A stretch of 55,976 nt of DNA from Bacteroidia bacterium (lineage in GTDB: Bacteria > Bacteroidota > Bacteroidia > M30B66). Below, one piece after another: positions 53,232-55,976 of the stretch (positions within the stretch are counted from its first letter, which is position 1; the number at the start of each line of letters is the position of its first letter). The notes under the pieces were generated by a model. It ran no database searches, was not told where the DNA came from, and saw nothing but the letters and a program-made list of their open reading frames with translations. The stretch is taken from contig JAGYKL010000022.1 of assembly GCA_018401705.1 (NCBI GenBank), positions 1 to 55,976 of the forward strand, written 5' to 3'. The translations under genes were made by a program, and so were the position numbers.

Positions 53232-55976
53232 TTAGAATGTATCCAGGTCAATTGGACGCATTACACCAAACCATTTAAGTACTTTTTCTCCTACACCGGG
53301 CACATTAACATGTATGAGATAGATTCCACTTGATATTGTAATACCAACTTGATTTTTCAAATCCCAGTCTAGAGAGGTAGAAGGATCTGCTTTATCATAA
53401 GAACGGATAAGCAAACCATTCATAGTAAATATTTTAATCTCGCAATTCTGAGGAAGGTTTGTGATTTTGACTCTATTGTCAAGCTGATTCGTTTCATATC
53501 CAGAATAAGCATAGTAAGGATTAGGCACAACATTGATAAGGTTCAATGCAGCTTCTGCAACAAAAGCGTCGTTTCTTCCTGCATATAAATCTCCAGTATT
53601 GAATGAATACAATGGATTATTATTATTTACAGGGTTAACTTCTGTTTCGCCGCTGTTGTATCCTTGTTGATAAGGCTTATTAACACGAATTCGAATTTTT
53701 AATTCATTGCTTAGGAAATCCTGATTTGCAACAGCTAGAGGAATTCCAACCCAAGCAGCAGATTGGAAAACTTGACGTTTATTAGCCGCTGTAGGATTTT
53801 CAAGTTTAGATCTTATGAAAGCTCCTTCATCATAACGCGGCATCTGGTTCGATATGTTAGGACCTGCATTATCAAATACATAGATAAAATGCTTACCTCC
53901 AAGTAAATTTCTCAGTTCTCCATTGTCGAAGATGAACGATCTTGAAGAAGGATTAAAAATCATATCTCGACCATTGTCCTGTGCTAATCTGGAAGATTCT
54001 CCAAAGGCGATGTTCAATCTTTCTCCAGTCTCAACGTTTATTGCATAGCCTGGGAACCAACCCATTCCAATACCATCACCATCAGGATCACCTTCTTTAT
54101 TAACTGAAGGACTGGCTCTAAGATTAAGCTTATCTGCTCCACCAATATTGAAGTTAGCATCATCGCCTGTTTCAAATACTGGACAGCGACTCCATTTAGA
54201 TTTATCTGGAGTAAATACTATGTCAACACTTGAAATTCGTCTCAAGAAACTTCTTGATTGAATAGAAGAAGAAGTTGAATAAGCTGGTCCATCATTAAAT
54301 CTTGAAACAAGCATATAAGGAGCCCAAGTTCCGCCAAGAATACTTTCAAAAGTTTGAGTTGGATCTAATGGCTCATCAGCAATAATAACATCGCCACAAT
54401 CAGGGTTTGTATTATCGGCCTCTTGGAAACCAGAGCGAATCCAGTTCGCAGCGTTATCACAACCTTCCTGATCAGCTAAGAAAGATAGCCATCTTTTTGT
54501 GTTATCCGCAAAATCCTGAGTAGCTGTAATGAAACCAATATCTCCAGATGTATTCTCACCTGGTTCAGCAACTTGATTAATTTCAACTGAGAAACCCCAA
54601 TCAGCAATGATCTCTTCCACACCTTCAGAGATTTTATGTGTAGAATTATAAACATTATCACCTGCAGGCCCATCAAGATAAGTTAATGTCCAAGTATTAT
54701 CAGTGGAATCCGGCTCTAGGTTATTCATTCTAAGTTCGAAATTTCCTTCAGGAATAGACTTTGGATCTACCACTTTAACATTTACAGGACCTGCATTTCT
54801 TTGATAAACTGGATTTTTAGACCAATATGGGGCTTGCATTATTTCGTCAATGGTAGCTTGAGTTAAATCAACATTATTACCTCCATTACCAAATCCTTCA
54901 ATTCTTGTTAAAGAGGGAACTTCACCATATTGAGCACGAACATTCAATCCACCAGCTTCAGGAGCACTTATGTGCGGAATTCCAGTGTAAATCTGAAGAG
55001 TAGCAGAACCAAATGTCCTTCTACCTGCCAAATAGCTTAAACCAAACTCTGGATTATCAATAATATCGGCTGTTGAGTAAGAAAGAACTAAGTAATAATA
55101 CTTCTTATGATTTACTAATCTATTATCTCCTGTTGCAAAAAGGTCTGTGGTAATTCTAAAACTATTTCTCAAACCTTGGTTTTCTCCACTAACTTCAATC
55201 TCAGGAACACTTTCCTCGATATCCTGATTGTAATATCTATTTACTACCTGAGTTATACTATCTCTAATATCAACCTGAGCAACAAGTCGTGCGTTATTTG
55301 CGTCTTTGATATCGTTTACGGTTACATTCAAATCTTTAAGTTGAAAAATTTGATACCCTTGAAATTTATAAGTAACATCTCCAAAACCTGGGATAGATGT
55401 TTTATCCTCATATTTTTCAATTTTGTCATTATTCGTATTATCAAACAGAAGAACCAATTCACGATTCAATTCAACAACTTTGGTTAATGGCGCATCAGGA
55501 CCATTAATGATGCTGAAACAGTTGTCGAATAATGCTTGAGCATCATCATCTACTCTTCTTACCACTTCTACAGAAGCTAAACGACCGCCTGAAGAAGCTC
55601 TTCCCCAAACAACACCAAAAGTAATTTTATTGAAAGCTCCTGAAGCAAGTGTAAATGGTCCTGCAGACTGAAGAATTCTAAAGTCAGAAGGAGGAACTGA
55701 ACCAAACTGGTCAATTGACCAAGATGCCAATGGCTGATCTTCTGGTTGACATGTTTGAGTGGCTCCAGTTATCATGTAACCTAAACCTCTTGGATCAGAA
55801 TCTCCAGGGAACATATAGCTGTAAGGAGTTCCTGCACCATAACCATTGCCACCATAAATCATTTCAGTACCATCTTTCCAAATACCTCTCAGGTAATTGT
55901 AAACGTGCTGACCGTTATCTGGGTCATTTGCATAGTTAGGACCTGTACTTGTGTAATAGATGAAGCGAGCCATTCC
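53232..55976 (-). CDS. Large surface protein, partial (N-terminus beyond right edge)
   Basis: The reading frame stays open to the right end of the window (codon before MARFIYYTSTGP is Gly), so the true start lies outside; at least 914 residues are present. The body has long mixed alpha/beta regions (FKITFGVVWGRASSGGR-like, RRISSVDIVFTPDKSKWSRC, DGDGIGMGWFPGYAI) without a motif I can name. The C-terminus has VNVVPNPYYAYSGYE, a T9SS-type sorting domain region with IKIFTMNGLLIRSYDK and SGIYLIHVNVPG, closing in MRPIDLDTF. It belongs to the class of very large Bacteroidota surface proteins encoded directly upstream of a PorV/PorQ-like barrel. Function unknown. Confidence 0.8.
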   Translation of the reverse strand, partial: GMARFIYYTSTGPNYANDPDNGQHVYNYLRGIWKDGTEMIYGGNGYGAGTPYSYMFPGDSDPRGLGYMITGATQTCQPEDQPLASWSIDQFGSVPPSDFRILQSAGPFTLASGAFNKITFGVVWGRASSGGRLASVEVVRRVDDDAQALFDNCFSIINGPDAPLTKVVELNRELVLLFDNTNNDKIEKYEDKTSIPGFGDVTYKFQGYQIFQLKDLNVTVNDIKDANNARLVAQVDIRDSITQVVNRYYNQDIEESVPEIEVSGENQGLRNSFRITTDLFATGDNRLVNHKKYYYLVLSYSTADIIDNPEFGLSYLAGRRTFGSATLQIYTGIPHISAPEAGGLNVRAQYGEVPSLTRIEGFGNGGNNVDLTQATIDEIMQAPYWSKNPVYQRNAGPVNVKVVDPKSIPEGNFELRMNNLEPDSTDNTWTLTYLDGPAGDNVYNSTHKISEGVEEIIADWGFSVEINQVAEPGENTSGDIGFITATQDFADNTKRWLSFLADQEGCDNAANWIRSGFQEADNTNPDCGDVIIADEPLDPTQTFESILGGTWAPYMLVSRFNDGPAYSTSSSIQSRSFLRRISSVDIVFTPDKSKWSRCPVFETGDDANFNIGGADKLNLRASPSVNKEGDPDGDGIGMGWFPGYAINVETGERLNIAFGESSRLAQDNGRDMIFNPSSRSFIFDNGELRNLLGGKHFIYVFDNAGPNISNQMPRYDEGAFIRSKLENPTAANKRQVFQSAAWVGIPLAVANQDFLSNELKIRIRVNKPYQQGYNSGETEVNPVNNNNPLYSFNTGDLYAGRNDAFVAEAALNLINVVPNPYYAYSGYETNQLDNRVKITNLPQNCEIKIFTMNGLLIRSYDKADPSTSLDWDLKNQVGITISSGIYLIHVNVPGVGEKVLKWFGVMRPIDLDTF

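Noticed and set aside
1-55976. tRNA, rRNA, CRISPR or insertion sequence
   Set aside because: I looked through the intergenic gaps by eye and found no T-loop consensus, short direct-repeat array or transposase; a tRNAscan or similar search was not possible.

Overview
The window is AT-rich chromosomal DNA of a member of the Bacteroidota. The evidence is threefold: several very large secreted proteins with C-terminal type IX secretion (T9SS) sorting domains; families largely typical of the phylum (DUF4421, a 633-residue PurF-like amidotransferase, a fused E1 alpha/beta dehydrogenase, a PadR-PspC pair, a PorV/PorQ-like outer-membrane protein); and promoters of the phylum's TTG...TAnnTTTG type. 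It looks like Flavobacteriales or a relative, but I cannot name the genus. I see no phage, transposon, CRISPR array, rRNA or tRNA gene.

Layout. 1-7.2 kb (minus strand): a partial secreted protein, a 1526-aa CUB-containing surface protein, a small secreted protein and two membrane proteins. 7.6-13.5 kb (plus): a surface protein built from nine tandem modules of about 164 aa. 13.6-14.3 kb (minus): a broken lipoprotein gene. 14.6-18.0 kb (plus): the succinate dehydrogenase operon sdhCAB, with the second half of sdhB broken. 18.06-25.8 kb (minus): a giant mosaic surface protein, intact for 2067 aa and then broken. 26.4-28.0 kb (plus): a broken ATP-dependent DNA ligase. 28.2-30.1 kb: PurF-like amidotransferase. 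30.1-33.5 kb (minus): M43 metalloprotease plus DUF4421 protein. 33.7-40.4 kb: TerC, DUF4197, SanA/YdcF-like protein, E1 alpha-beta fusion coupled to murQ, an unknown protein and a Nudix hydrolase. 40.6-44.8 kb: PadR-PspC regulatory pair and recG. 44.8-47.7 kb (minus): a probable seven-bladed propeller surface protein. 48-53.2 kb: aldehyde dehydrogenase, glycosyltransferase, ruvC, HIT protein, greA and a PorV/PorQ-like protein. 53.2 kb to the right edge: a further large surface protein.

The genes fall into two groups. One is core metabolism and information processing (sdhCAB, E1, murQ, recG, ruvC, greA, ligase). The other is a surface/secretome group that relies on the T9SS for export and anchoring.

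The most important observation for a user of this annotation is that reading frames fail together in a few sharply bounded patches (about 13.43-14.2, 17.645-19.645, 26.44-26.6 and 27.04-28.0 kb). There, protein similarity continues by hopping frames through closely spaced single-base indels. Because this hits the normally essential sdhB, poorly polished consensus is more likely than true gene decay. The biological candidates worth following are the nine-module solenoid, a set of promoters sitting only 4-9 nt from start codons (possible leaderless mRNAs), and a palindromic PadR operator.
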